From an uncultured Eubacteriales bacterium (GTDB lineage Bacteria; Bacillota; Clostridia; Oscillospirales; CAG-272): 32,359 bases of DNA. The DNA is taken from positions 1 through 32,359 of the forward strand of contig CABPZV010000004.1 of NCBI GenBank assembly GCA_902462015.1, in the 5' to 3' direction. Shown one piece after another: positions 17,278 to 25,260 of the stretch. How positions within the stretch are numbered: position 1 is the stretch's first letter; every line of letters begins with the position of its first letter. A program made the position numbers and the translations under genes. The notes below the pieces were generated by a model. The model saw only the letters and a program-made list of their open reading frames with translations, did not search any database and was not told the origin of the DNA.

Positions 17278-17414
17278 TACAATTACCATTCCTTTTGAAT
17301 ATAATCAAAGTTTTTGTCTATTTCATCTTTCATGAAATTCCGGTATCTGCGACCGGCAAGGCGCTAAACTTTCCTTTGTCCGCCGGACACAGTGTGAAAA
17401 AATTTTCTTTAAGG
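17278..17414 (-). ncRNA. Candidate structured leader RNA, copy A (unknown family)
   Basis: This 137-nt leader before the SGNH gene is closely similar over its whole length to 25261-25398 before a GH172 gene, although the two genes are unrelated. In transcript orientation it contains: hairpin TGTCC-GGC-GGACA (17377-17389), a 7-bp enclosing stem AAAGTTT/AAACTTT (17366-17372 with 17307-17313), an inner stem CCGGT/ACCGG (17340-17356), an inner stem ATGAAA/TTTCAT around 17321-17337, then AAAAGGA and the start codon. Conserved unpaired stretches include GCCTTG next to the CCGG stem and GGAATTTCAT. The enclosing stem ends about 10 nt before the ribosome site, so folding could control translation. 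It is not a riboswitch class I recognise. Confidence 0.6.
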
Positions 17415-17440
17415 ACTTGCAGCTTAAATATTGAAGTTAC

Positions 17441-19045
17441 TCAATCTGCTAAAATCTTTTCTATAACCCATCCTCTGTCAAGCATATCTATCGCATCCAT
17501 AAGCCACTCAGAGTACTGAGTTTTGGAGTAACTTACCGGATTTGCCTGGTATTCCGAAAACAACATACGCGCAAGATACATTTCATTGCGGGCGAGAGCA
17601 ACAGGATGCGGATGAATCGACTCCCACAGCTTGTAAGCCTCGCATGCAAACGACAAGTCGTAGACGGAGCCATCTTTCTTCCTTGCAGGAAGTATATCAC
17701 GCGGACGGCTATGCGTATCAAAACACTTGCCGTCGCAGGCGAGCTCTGTGAAGCGGTCTATATACTTTCTGACAACAGGAGCAGCCTCCTTACCGTAGAA
17801 ATGTACAAGCGCATTGTCAATTCTTTCGCTGTATTCATCTGCGGTCATACTCGGACGCTTAAGAAGTGCCTGCGCAAGAGCCAAACGAACATCACTGAAT
17901 TCAAGCTCAGACTGCATACGGTCAAACTGCAAAAGAACACCGTCAACACCGATCTCACTGTAAAATGCGACATTTTGTCTCATAATATCAAAGTTGGGGA
18001 ACGTCGCAGGAAAATAATAATAATCCGAGGTAAAATCTATCACAAACAAACTCCCGCAAAGCTTTCTCCATGCGCGAAGTTTTTTAGCAAATGCAGAATT
18101 CCGATCGCACGAATCTTCGGAAACAGGATGTGATGAGCACAGTGTACGATCTGCAACGATGACGCGGACATTATCGCCGAGATAATTTTTAGGAGGCTCT
18201 AACGTAACTGAAGTCGCCGCAATTGTCAGATATGCCCCCGGATCTACAGCCGCCAGTCTTTTGGCCGCCTCACGGACAAGCTCAAAATACGCTCCGCATA
18301 TTGTTCCCTCTCTCTCAGCGGCAGCAGTACATGCAGGACACTTGCAGAAAGCATATGTTTTTTCTCCGGTTTCGTCCTCATGATGATGACAATATTCACA
18401 GTGACATTCTCCCGTCGAATTCCATATGAGTCTCTGCTCGGCAACAGCCTGTCTGATCAAAGATTCATGATAATCACCGCTGTTAAGACACGGAACGGGA
18501 TTTTCATTATAACGGTAAGCTGTATGACGGAGCATCTGCTCATAGTATGTATCACCGCACACCGCAAACGGAAACGCTCCGTCCGGCTCCACTTTCATAA
18601 GAGGAACAGCCGCAGGGCTTCCGTCAAAAGAATACTCAAATTTTTCCGGAAGAGAAATCGTTTCCATCTTTTCAGGCTCTCCTCCGCTTCGCGCGTCATA
18701 ACCTATAAATGATGAGATAAAGTAGGCCATTGCGTTCCATAGACCGCGTGCATTTCCTGCTCTGATTTCTGCTTTACCGTCAGATATTATAATAGAAAAA
18801 GCGTCTCCGGAAAGTGTCATCGACGAATCCGCGCCGTCTCCTGTTACAGCAATAAAAATTTCTGTCACACCGTCTTTTCTTGCATCCGGCGACTTGATCT
18901 CGATATCACATTCTGTAGCGGTTTTTATAACCTCTGCAAGAGCTGTAGCAGCTTCAAATGCATTGCTCGGATCTCTTTCTGCTCCGGTAACACAAATAAT
19001 TTCCGACACAGCTATCTTATCTTTCACAAGGTAATTCTTATTCAC
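17441..19045 (-). CDS. DUF4838-domain protein, GH67-N-like start, carbohydrate locus
   Basis: Protein of unproved function, common in polysaccharide-use loci. The 534 residues have an N-terminal alpha/beta part (about 1-130) ending with RAGNARGLWNAMAYFISSFIG, which resembles the alpha-glucuronidase N-terminal domain that often precedes DUF4838. The DUF4838 region follows: GDYHESLIRQAV, two cysteine motifs CHCEYC (214-219) and CKCPAC (234-239), then a barrel-like part with VIVADRTLCS, FVIDFTSDYYYFP and GVDGVLLQFDR. No signal peptide is visible, so it should be cytoplasmic. It is shorter than many DUF4838 proteins. The start is GTG at 19045, ten bases after AAGGA. A terminator-like hairpin separates it from the solute-binding-protein genes upstream, so it may have its own promoter. 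A glycosidase role is only a guess. Confidence 0.8.
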   Translation of the reverse strand: MNKNYLVKDKIAVSEIICVTGAERDPSNAFEAATALAEVIKTATECDIEIKSPDARKDGVTEIFIAVTGDGADSSMTLSGDAFSIIISDGKAEIRAGNARGLWNAMAYFISSFIGYDARSGGEPEKMETISLPEKFEYSFDGSPAAVPLMKVEPDGAFPFAVCGDTYYEQMLRHTAYRYNENPVPCLNSGDYHESLIRQAVAEQRLIWNSTGECHCEYCHHHEDETGEKTYAFCKCPACTAAAEREGTICGAYFELVREAAKRLAAVDPGAYLTIAATSVTLEPPKNYLGDNVRVIVADRTLCSSHPVSEDSCDRNSAFAKKLRAWRKLCGSLFVIDFTSDYYYFPATFPNFDIMRQNVAFYSEIGVDGVLLQFDRMQSELEFSDVRLALAQALLKRPSMTADEYSERIDNALVHFYGKEAAPVVRKYIDRFTELACDGKCFDTHSRPRDILPARKKDGSVYDLSFACEAYKLWESIHPHPVALARNEMYLARMLFSEYQANPVSYSKTQYSEWLMDAIDMLDRGWVIEKILAD

Positions 19046-19235
19046 AAAAAATCATTCCTTTCAAAACCGGCTAAGTTTACAGCAGAACAATACAAACCTG
19101 CTTTTAGGTATCCTCCGGCAAAATAAATACAGCACATAAAGCTGAACTTTAAGGCTTGTCCTTTATACTTTATTTTTTTATTTTTTTAGTTGCATTTTCA
19201 AAACTCAGTTGAAAACACAAATACAAAAACAAAGC

Positions 19236-19283
19236 GGCACGAAGCGGTTATACGGATTACCGCATAACCGCAGATTCCGTGCC
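19236..19283 (-). terminator. Intrinsic terminator after the solute-binding protein genes
   Basis: A two-part stem, GGCACG/CGTGCC outside and GCGGTTAT/ATAACCGC inside, is followed on the minus strand by GCTTTGTTTTTGTATTTG. It lies 39 nt downstream of the stop of the first-listed solute-binding gene (19322) and about 190 nt before the DUF4838 start. It is the strongest terminator candidate in the minus arm. Confidence 0.7.
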
Positions 19284-19321
19284 AAATATCAACTAAAGTT
19301 TTATACCGCTATCAAAAATCC

Positions 19322-20836
19322 TTAAAACGATCTGTCACGGTAAAAATCAACCATTGCGTCAAGGTTTGTCTGAGCTGCATCATAGCTTGCTTCAACTCTT
19401 GATACAAAATTGAAAGCATAACCATACTTAAGCTCATAAGCCATCAAAAGATCACCGCGCCAATTGCCAAGGAAAGACCAGTCAAATGAGAGCGTATCTT
19501 TTATAATGTTAAAGCACTTTCTCGCATCTTGGTCGCGTGCAACCTTACTCTGAAATACGACTTCATTTAAGTTGTAATCAAGTGTATCAACAGAATATGC
19601 ACTCATAACCTCAAGACAGGTGATCGCAAAGTCAGGATCCGTACAGGTTTTCGGAATTACATATGCCGTAAACCATGCAGGATTTGCTGCTGATGTATAG
19701 TTCTCCTGTGCCTCGTTATACTTTGCATTCGGAAGAACCCCGCAGTAGTCCTCCATTCCGCGGAGAGAAAAAGAACTGCCAAGCATTACATATCCAAATG
19801 CGAGCTGACTATTTTCAAAGAGCGTCATATAGTCTTCGCGTCCGGTAACTCCTTCATAATACATATAGTCTGTATTTATAATATTCTGGAAGAAGTACTC
19901 AACCTTTTGAACATGATCCTCGTCCTTGCAAAAAAGAACAGGATATCCTTCATCTCCGATTTTTGAAACAGCGGTATCAAGACCGGTAATATTATCATAA
20001 AGCGTCATTCCGCCTGAACCAACACCCCAGCAGTCGTTTTCATCATATTCGCCGTCACCGTTGAGATCCTGAGTACAAGCCATAGCGCTCGCCATCATAT
20101 TCTCGATTGTCCATGTACCGTCAAATACCTGCTGATACGGACTTTCGCAATTATAACGGTCAAGAATATCCTGGTTGAATACCATCATTCGGTTTGAGCA
20201 GTCATCCCAAATGTTAATCGCTCCGGCAATAGTATAAATCTGATTGTCAAAAAGAGTACACTGCTTAACAAAGGTCTGATTCCACCACGGATGAGATTCA
20301 TCAAACGAGGAATAATCCATGAGGTTGAGAACAGCATCGTTCTGCGCGCAGTTCATTCCCTCCATAAGCGACAGAAGGGCTGCGTCATAATCATCTGTGC
20401 CAGCGTCCTTATCCATATTGATTTTATCAGCAATCTCCTCAGACGTTTTGCCCCATACAGGAGTTATCTCTATACCGAGAAGCTCCTGTGTTGAACGGTT
20501 ACGCTCAAATATTGACTTCTGGAACACATCAGATCCGGCATCTTCAAACCAAACTTCGTTTGCACTTTCACCTATCTGATTATATCCGTGCGAACCCGGT
20601 TCAAGCGCATAAACACGAAACTTTCTTCCCGAATAATCTGACTTTCTCGCCCCGTATAACTCTTCAGCAAGCTTTTGTGATTCGGTCAGCTCTGTCTCCG
20701 AATTGCTGCTGCCTGTCTGCGTTCCGTCCTGCGGCTTGTTTTCTTCCTTTCCTCCGCACGAAAATAACATTGCAGCCGACATGGTTGAAACAAGCAGCAA
20801 AGAAACTATTTTTATTATATTCTTATCTTTTCTCAT
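19322..20836 (-). CDS. Lipoprotein solute-binding protein, ABC sugar-type, paralog 1
   Basis: Extracellular, membrane-tethered substrate-capture protein of the family 1 (sugar) type. The 504 residues start with a lipoprotein signal (basic KDK, hydrophobic core, lipobox LFSC with C27), then a disordered Gln/Thr/Ser-rich linker to about 55. The shared core has SANEVWFEDAGSDV, ERNRSTQELL, IEITPVWG, SHPWWNQ, AGAINIWDDC and PYQQVFDGTWT. A calcium-loop-like DLNGDGEYDEND lies at 257-268. C213 and C230 are conserved in all three paralogs. The start is ATG at 20836 behind GGAG. It is the last of three tandem paralogs (33 nt after paralog 2) and is followed by a terminator. No permease or ATPase gene is nearby. 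The ligand is unknown, presumably an oligosaccharide. Confidence 0.88.
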   Translation of the reverse strand: MRKDKNIIKIVSLLLVSTMSAAMLFSCGGKEENKPQDGTQTGSSNSETELTESQKLAEELYGARKSDYSGRKFRVYALEPGSHGYNQIGESANEVWFEDAGSDVFQKSIFERNRSTQELLGIEITPVWGKTSEEIADKINMDKDAGTDDYDAALLSLMEGMNCAQNDAVLNLMDYSSFDESHPWWNQTFVKQCTLFDNQIYTIAGAINIWDDCSNRMMVFNQDILDRYNCESPYQQVFDGTWTIENMMASAMACTQDLNGDGEYDENDCWGVGSGGMTLYDNITGLDTAVSKIGDEGYPVLFCKDEDHVQKVEYFFQNIINTDYMYYEGVTGREDYMTLFENSQLAFGYVMLGSSFSLRGMEDYCGVLPNAKYNEAQENYTSAANPAWFTAYVIPKTCTDPDFAITCLEVMSAYSVDTLDYNLNEVVFQSKVARDQDARKCFNIIKDTLSFDWSFLGNWRGDLLMAYELKYGYAFNFVSRVEASYDAAQTNLDAMVDFYRDRSF

Positions 20837-20869
20837 TAAAGCAATAATCTCCTTTTTTAGGCAAATACA

Positions 20870-22375
20870 TTATCTCCATTTGTCAAACTGGTCAATCATG
20901 CTGTCAAGACCTGCCTGCGCTGCATCAATCGTAGCTGCAAGGCGCGATGCAAGAGTAAACGACATACCCTGCTTTAAATCAAAGCATACTGTAAGTCCGC
21001 TTGTCCAGTCACCCAAATCTGCCCAGTCAACTGATATTGTCTCTTTTACGATTTCAAGAACCTCTCTTGAATCGTTATCACGTGTAAGTTTTGATTCAAA
21101 CAATATATCATGCAGACTGTAATCAAGAGTATTTACAGAGTAACCGCTCATTGTCTCCAGACATGTAACAACCATATCAGGATCAGTACAGTTCTTAGGA
21201 AGCACATAAGAAGTACAGAAAGCAGTATTGCTTGTAGAAGTATAGGAAGACTGTTCTGCATTATATTTAGGCATCGGAAGAATTCCGTAATCATCTTCCA
21301 TAGAACGAAGAGAAAACGGGTGGGTTAGATTTGTTATAGCAAATCCTATCTGTCCTCTTTCAAACATGTCTTCATACGAATCTTCCCCGTTTGTACCTTG
21401 ATTATAAAGACAATCTGAGTTTGTAACATTTTCAAACCAATAGCTGCATTTTTCAATGTTTTCTTCAGTATTTGCAATAATCTCCGGAACGCCGTCGCTG
21501 CCCATACGCGCGATGCCACTCTCAAAGCCTTCAAGCGCAGAAACTATACCGCTTCCGTATGTACCGATACCCCAGCTGTCGTTTTCATCATAATCGGCAT
21601 CACCGTTAAGATCCTGTGTTACCGCTTTTGCACGTGTCATAAGAGCTTCGACAGTCCATGTTCCATCGAATACCTCCTGATACGGAACCGTACAGTTATT
21701 TTTCTCAAGAAGATTTTTATTAAAGAGCATTACACCTGTTGCACAGTCATCCCATATGTTCAGGGCGCCTGCTACTGCATATACATCCTCGCCGAAAAAT
21801 GTACAGTCCTCCAATAACCTCTGATTCCACCACTCATGAGAGGAATCAAATGAACTGACGTCATTAAAGTTAATCGTATTTCCGTTCTGAGCGGCTGTCA
21901 TAGCATTTCCAATCGAGAGAAACGCCGCGTCATAATCGTCTACACCTGCACTTACATCCTGATTGATTCTTTCCAAGATATCTCCGGAACTTGCTCCCCA
22001 TACAGGAGAAATCTCTACATCAATTAATTCCTCTGTTTTCCGGTTGCGCTCATATACACTTTTCTGAAGAACATCAGAACCGGCATCTTCAAACCACACC
22101 TCATTCGCAGTATCACTTATAGAAGTATACCATGTGCTGCCTGCCTGAAGAGCAAAAATGCGAACCTTCTGTCCGTTATAATTCCTGTCTCCGTAAAGAC
22201 TTTCGACAAGGACATCAGCATCATTTTTGTCTTCATCTTTTCCGGATGTCGTCACAGCCGAATCAGTCTCTTTCTCCTTTCCTGACTCTTCATCCGAACA
22301 CGAAGCAAAAGCCGTAACCGACATCATTGCAGCAAGTCCGAAACAGATCAGTTTAGTCAATTTTCGATTTGTCAT
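20870..22375 (-). CDS. Lipoprotein solute-binding protein, ABC sugar-type, paralog 2
   Basis: Middle member of the tandem trio, 501 residues. The lipoprotein signal has its cysteine at C26 after TAFAS, a slightly unusual lipobox with Phe at -3. A Glu/Asp/Lys-rich linker follows (about 27-50). It keeps every core motif of its neighbours: SDTANEVWFEDAGSDV, YERNRKTEELI, VEISPVWG, SHEWWNQ, AGALNIWDDC, NNCTVPYQEVFDGTWT. Its calcium-loop-like segment is DLNGDADYDEND, with Ala where the other copies have Gly, a less ideal loop. The start is ATG at 22375 with GGAAGG. A 198-nt gap before it holds a promoter-like pair, so it may be expressed apart from paralog 3. Ligand and partner permease are unknown. 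Confidence 0.88.
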   Translation of the reverse strand: MTNRKLTKLICFGLAAMMSVTAFASCSDEESGKEKETDSAVTTSGKDEDKNDADVLVESLYGDRNYNGQKVRIFALQAGSTWYTSISDTANEVWFEDAGSDVLQKSVYERNRKTEELIDVEISPVWGASSGDILERINQDVSAGVDDYDAAFLSIGNAMTAAQNGNTINFNDVSSFDSSHEWWNQRLLEDCTFFGEDVYAVAGALNIWDDCATGVMLFNKNLLEKNNCTVPYQEVFDGTWTVEALMTRAKAVTQDLNGDADYDENDSWGIGTYGSGIVSALEGFESGIARMGSDGVPEIIANTEENIEKCSYWFENVTNSDCLYNQGTNGEDSYEDMFERGQIGFAITNLTHPFSLRSMEDDYGILPMPKYNAEQSSYTSTSNTAFCTSYVLPKNCTDPDMVVTCLETMSGYSVNTLDYSLHDILFESKLTRDNDSREVLEIVKETISVDWADLGDWTSGLTVCFDLKQGMSFTLASRLAATIDAAQAGLDSMIDQFDKWR

Positions 22376-22402
22376 TAATATGACCTTCCTTTCTGCTCAT
22401 TA

Positions 22403-22431
22403 TATTTATTATTCGGAATTATCTGTGTCAA
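22403..22431 (-). promoter_or_regulatory. Possible internal promoter before solute-binding paralog 2
   Basis: On the minus strand a perfect -35 TTGACA (22426-22431) and a TAAATA -10 (22403-22408) lie 17 nt apart, about 28 nt before the start codon. The -35 is perfect and the -10 is 4 of 6. The leader would be very short (about 20 nt), which still includes the ribosome site. Confidence 0.4.
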
Positions 22432-22487
22432 AAATCGTATCAACGCAGCCGCGCATAAAATTCACAGAAAACTCCACTGAGCGAATA

Positions 22488-22511
22488 CACCGTTCTTCAC
22501 TTAAAACGGTG
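22488..22511 (-). other. 7-bp hairpin between solute-binding paralogs 3 and 2
   Basis: CACCGTT (22488-22494) pairs with AACGGTG (22505-22511) over a 10-nt loop, about 60 nt downstream of the paralog 3 stop. The minus-strand tail is TATTCG, so it is a poor intrinsic terminator. It may be a processing or partial-termination site that sets relative levels of the two lipoproteins. Confidence 0.35.
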
Positions 22512-22573
22512 AATTTATAGAATCACACTATGGTGAAAGCTATCAATATCATTGTATAACCGTCTTTTATCGC

Positions 22574-24100
22574 TTATCTGTCAGAAATCCGTCTGAAGTT
22601 TTCAATCATTGCATCGAGCCGGGCGTTCGCCGACTCATATTCAGCCTCAATTTTAGAAGCCAAGGTAAAAGGCCATCCACTTTTTATATCATATATTCCG
22701 ACAAGATTTCCTCTCCAGTCTCCCACATACGACCAATCAAACGATATTGTACCCTTTAAAATTTCAAGTACCTCGCGAGACTCTTTATCTCTTGTAAGCT
22801 TTGTTTCGAAAAGAATTTCATGTAGATTTTTGTCAAGAGTCCCGACCGAATATGCGCTCATCGTCTCAAGGCAAACTGCAGCCATCTCAGGATCAGTGCA
22901 GTTTTTCGGTATGCCGTAAACTGTATACATAGAACCGTTCACCGAACCGGCATAGTTTTCCTGCTGCTCATTGTATTTTGCAAGAGGAAGAACTCCGTAT
23001 TCGTCTTCCATATTCCGAAGCGTGAACAAAGTCGCAAGATTTGCATACATCATTCCGGACTGCCCTTTTTCAAACAGCTCCGCATATGAAGTTTCTCCGG
23101 CAATTCCTTCTTCATAGAGTGCATCACTGTTCATAACCGTTTCAAAATATGCCTGAACCTTATTAATATGGTCTGCGGTGTTGCAGATAATTTCCGGAAC
23201 TCCCTCGGACGTCATATGTGTAATCGTAGTATCAAGACCGAACATTCCGTTGTAAAGCAAAATGCCGATACCGGAGCATCCCCACCCGTCAGAATCATCA
23301 AATTCTCCGTCTCCGTTGAGATCCAGCGTACACGTCTTCATTGTAGCACGCTGATTTTCTATTGTCCATGTTCCGTCAAAAACCTGCTGATAAGGATCAG
23401 CACAGTTATATGAATCAAGATAGTCTTTATTAAATACTATAATGTTATTCGAGCAATCGTCCCATATATTTATAGCGCCAGCAATAACATAGAGATCTGT
23501 TCCAAAAAGCGTTATGTTATCTACAAAGCTTTTATTCCACCATGTATGGCCAGAATCAAATGACTGTATATCATTCAGATTGAGCAGATATCCGTTAGAC
23601 GCCGACGTCATCAGCTCTGCCAGACTTGTCATCGCCGCGTCAAAATCATCCTGAGCAGTCAGAGCGGCAGCGTCAACCATTTCACGCGTCGCATCTGCGG
23701 CTCCGCCCCAAACCGGCGTTATTTCGACATTTAGAAGCTCTTGAGTTTTCCTGTTGCGCTCATAAATTGACCTTTCAAGAACATCAGAAGAATTTTCCTC
23801 AAACCACACTTCGTTGGCGGTATCGCTTATATTACCATACCACAAATTCCCTGCTTCAATAGCGAGAATCCGAAACTTTGCGCCCTTAAAATCATAGTCT
23901 CCGTAAAGGGTCTCAGCAAGTAAAGCTTCTGTATCTTCGGAGTCATCGGTTAAAGAGATTTCTCCTGCAGCAGTATTAGAAGAGGTTTCTTTTGGTGTAT
24001 CACCTGAATCACATGAGGTAAAAAGAGAAATGAGCATTACTGATACAAGCAAGATAGCAAGCTTTCTTCCGGAAATATCAGCGATGAATCCTGTTTTCAT
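22574..24100 (-). CDS. Lipoprotein solute-binding protein, ABC sugar-type, paralog 3
   Basis: First-transcribed member of the trio, 508 residues. The signal has an extended N-region (MKTGFIADISGRK) and a lipobox LFTSC with C30. Core motifs match the other copies: SDTANEVWFEENSSDV, YERNRKTQELL, VEITPVWG, GHTWWNK, AGAINIWDDC, NCADPYQQVFDGTWT, and the calcium-loop-like DLNGDGEFDDSD. The shared cysteine pair is present. Variation concentrates in the linker and in the region about 290-370, where a ligand pocket may differ. The start is ATG at 24100 with a weak GGGG. It lies 50 nt after a GH172-type gene, so it is probably on the same transcript as that enzyme. Confidence 0.88.
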   Translation of the reverse strand: MKTGFIADISGRKLAILLVSVMLISLFTSCDSGDTPKETSSNTAAGEISLTDDSEDTEALLAETLYGDYDFKGAKFRILAIEAGNLWYGNISDTANEVWFEENSSDVLERSIYERNRKTQELLNVEITPVWGGAADATREMVDAAALTAQDDFDAAMTSLAELMTSASNGYLLNLNDIQSFDSGHTWWNKSFVDNITLFGTDLYVIAGAINIWDDCSNNIIVFNKDYLDSYNCADPYQQVFDGTWTIENQRATMKTCTLDLNGDGEFDDSDGWGCSGIGILLYNGMFGLDTTITHMTSEGVPEIICNTADHINKVQAYFETVMNSDALYEEGIAGETSYAELFEKGQSGMMYANLATLFTLRNMEDEYGVLPLAKYNEQQENYAGSVNGSMYTVYGIPKNCTDPEMAAVCLETMSAYSVGTLDKNLHEILFETKLTRDKESREVLEILKGTISFDWSYVGDWRGNLVGIYDIKSGWPFTLASKIEAEYESANARLDAMIENFRRISDR

Positions 24101-24150
24101 AAAAACACCCCATATCTATATATCGGAATATACAAAATCCTTTTTATATA

Positions 24151-25260
24151 TTACTGTATTTCCAATTCGTCAACTCCCGGAAAATCGGGAAACGGAGCGG
24201 TTGGCAATGTCTGATACCAATATGCCACAGTCATAAAATCATCCAGTCGAGAAAAATACGTTCCGTCTCTGCGCCGGCCAAGATCCTGCAAAGTTACCTT
24301 TAAAGTACGGTCAAAGCGAACCGGATCTGGAATATGCCAGCGATACATCTGAAACCGCTGCTGTGATTTGAACATATCTTTTCCGTTTTTTATAACCTGA
24401 AACATCCCGGCATTATGCCCCGAATATGTTATGTATTTTCCTCCGGATTCCCAGTTATGCGCACCAAGAAAATAATTGTCAAGTCCAGTACCGCATACCG
24501 TAGGATATTCTGTGTCGCCGTCTATATAAAATTTAACCTCGCCCTCGCCCCACCAGCCTCCGTGGGAATTGGTTCCGACAGCGAGCGAAGTCCCGACATA
24601 CTGTCCTTTTCCTTCAATTCCGTCCAGCACAGTATATTCCTCCAAAAGACCAAGCGGTCTGCGCTGGCGGTACTGGGCGTGAAAATACGCACAGTTCTCC
24701 GGTACTCCGGTAAGAGTGTAATTAATCTGATAATAGAAAAGCTGAGGTCCATCTGAAAGATTTTCTACTGTAACACGGCAATGTTTTTTAAATGGCATCT
24801 CCCAATAGCAGCTCAGCCCATCGCGCGGAGCAACCATACACATAGAAGAACTCATCGTAGGATACTCTCCGGTAGAGTAATTATTACATTCACAATATAT
24901 ATGAGCGAAAAAGGCCGGAAGCGGAGTCTCCACCGACGGATTTTTCTGACCGTCCCAATATATACGAAAAATCAAATTGTGTCTTACATATCCTGCGAAC
25001 CACATGCTTTGAACAGCACCCGGCCCTTCAATATCTGCAATTGTGATTTCAGTATTTACCGGAAGAATTATACTTGGAGACACCTTCCATCCTACACCAA
25101 GTTCACGCGCGGCATTAGCTCCGGTTGTCAATCCGGCAGAAGGATCCTCCCGAGCGCCTCCTCCCACAGAACCGTCTTTATTTTCCGCACTAATTGAACG
25201 CGATTTTGCATTTGAAAGTCTGCTAAGCGTTCCGATATTCATCCCGAGTCCATTATACAT
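24151..25260 (-). CDS. DUF2961/GH172-type glycoside hydrolase, copy 1 (altered acidic residue)
   Basis: Family formerly DUF2961, now CAZy GH172, whose characterised members cleave alpha-D-fructofuranosyl or alpha-D-arabinofuranosyl links. The 369 residues, mostly beta-strand, show ISAENKDGSVGGGAR, GWKVSP, IADIEGPGAVQSMWF, RIYWDGQKNPSVETPLPAFFAH, CYWEMPFKKHCR, YYQINYTL, HAQYRQRRPLG and GGWWGEGEVKFY. From memory the catalytic pair of the Bifidobacterium enzyme is two Glu 21 residues apart; here these map to E239 (WWGEGE) and D261 (GTGLDNYF), an Asp where Glu is usual. No signal peptide, so cytoplasmic. I start at ATG 25260 because MYNGLGMNIGTLSRL matches copy 2; the longer frame runs into structured leader copy B. 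Confidence 0.85.
   Translation of the reverse strand: MYNGLGMNIGTLSRLSNAKSRSISAENKDGSVGGGAREDPSAGLTTGANAARELGVGWKVSPSIILPVNTEITIADIEGPGAVQSMWFAGYVRHNLIFRIYWDGQKNPSVETPLPAFFAHIYCECNNYSTGEYPTMSSSMCMVAPRDGLSCYWEMPFKKHCRVTVENLSDGPQLFYYQINYTLTGVPENCAYFHAQYRQRRPLGLLEEYTVLDGIEGKGQYVGTSLAVGTNSHGGWWGEGEVKFYIDGDTEYPTVCGTGLDNYFLGAHNWESGGKYITYSGHNAGMFQVIKNGKDMFKSQQRFQMYRWHIPDPVRFDRTLKVTLQDLGRRRDGTYFSRLDDFMTVAYWYQTLPTAPFPDFPGVDELEIQ

Noticed and set aside
17606..18133. Plus-strand open frame of 175 codons opposite the DUF4838 gene.
   Set aside because: It has no ribosome site or recognisable motif and lies wholly inside a well-supported gene.
19046..19200. The leader of the DUF4838 gene as a third copy of the structured element.
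   Set aside because: It shares only short strings (GCCGG, AAAGGAATG) with copies A and B; the enclosing stem and the conserved GCCTTGCCGG and GGAATTTCAT segments are absent.
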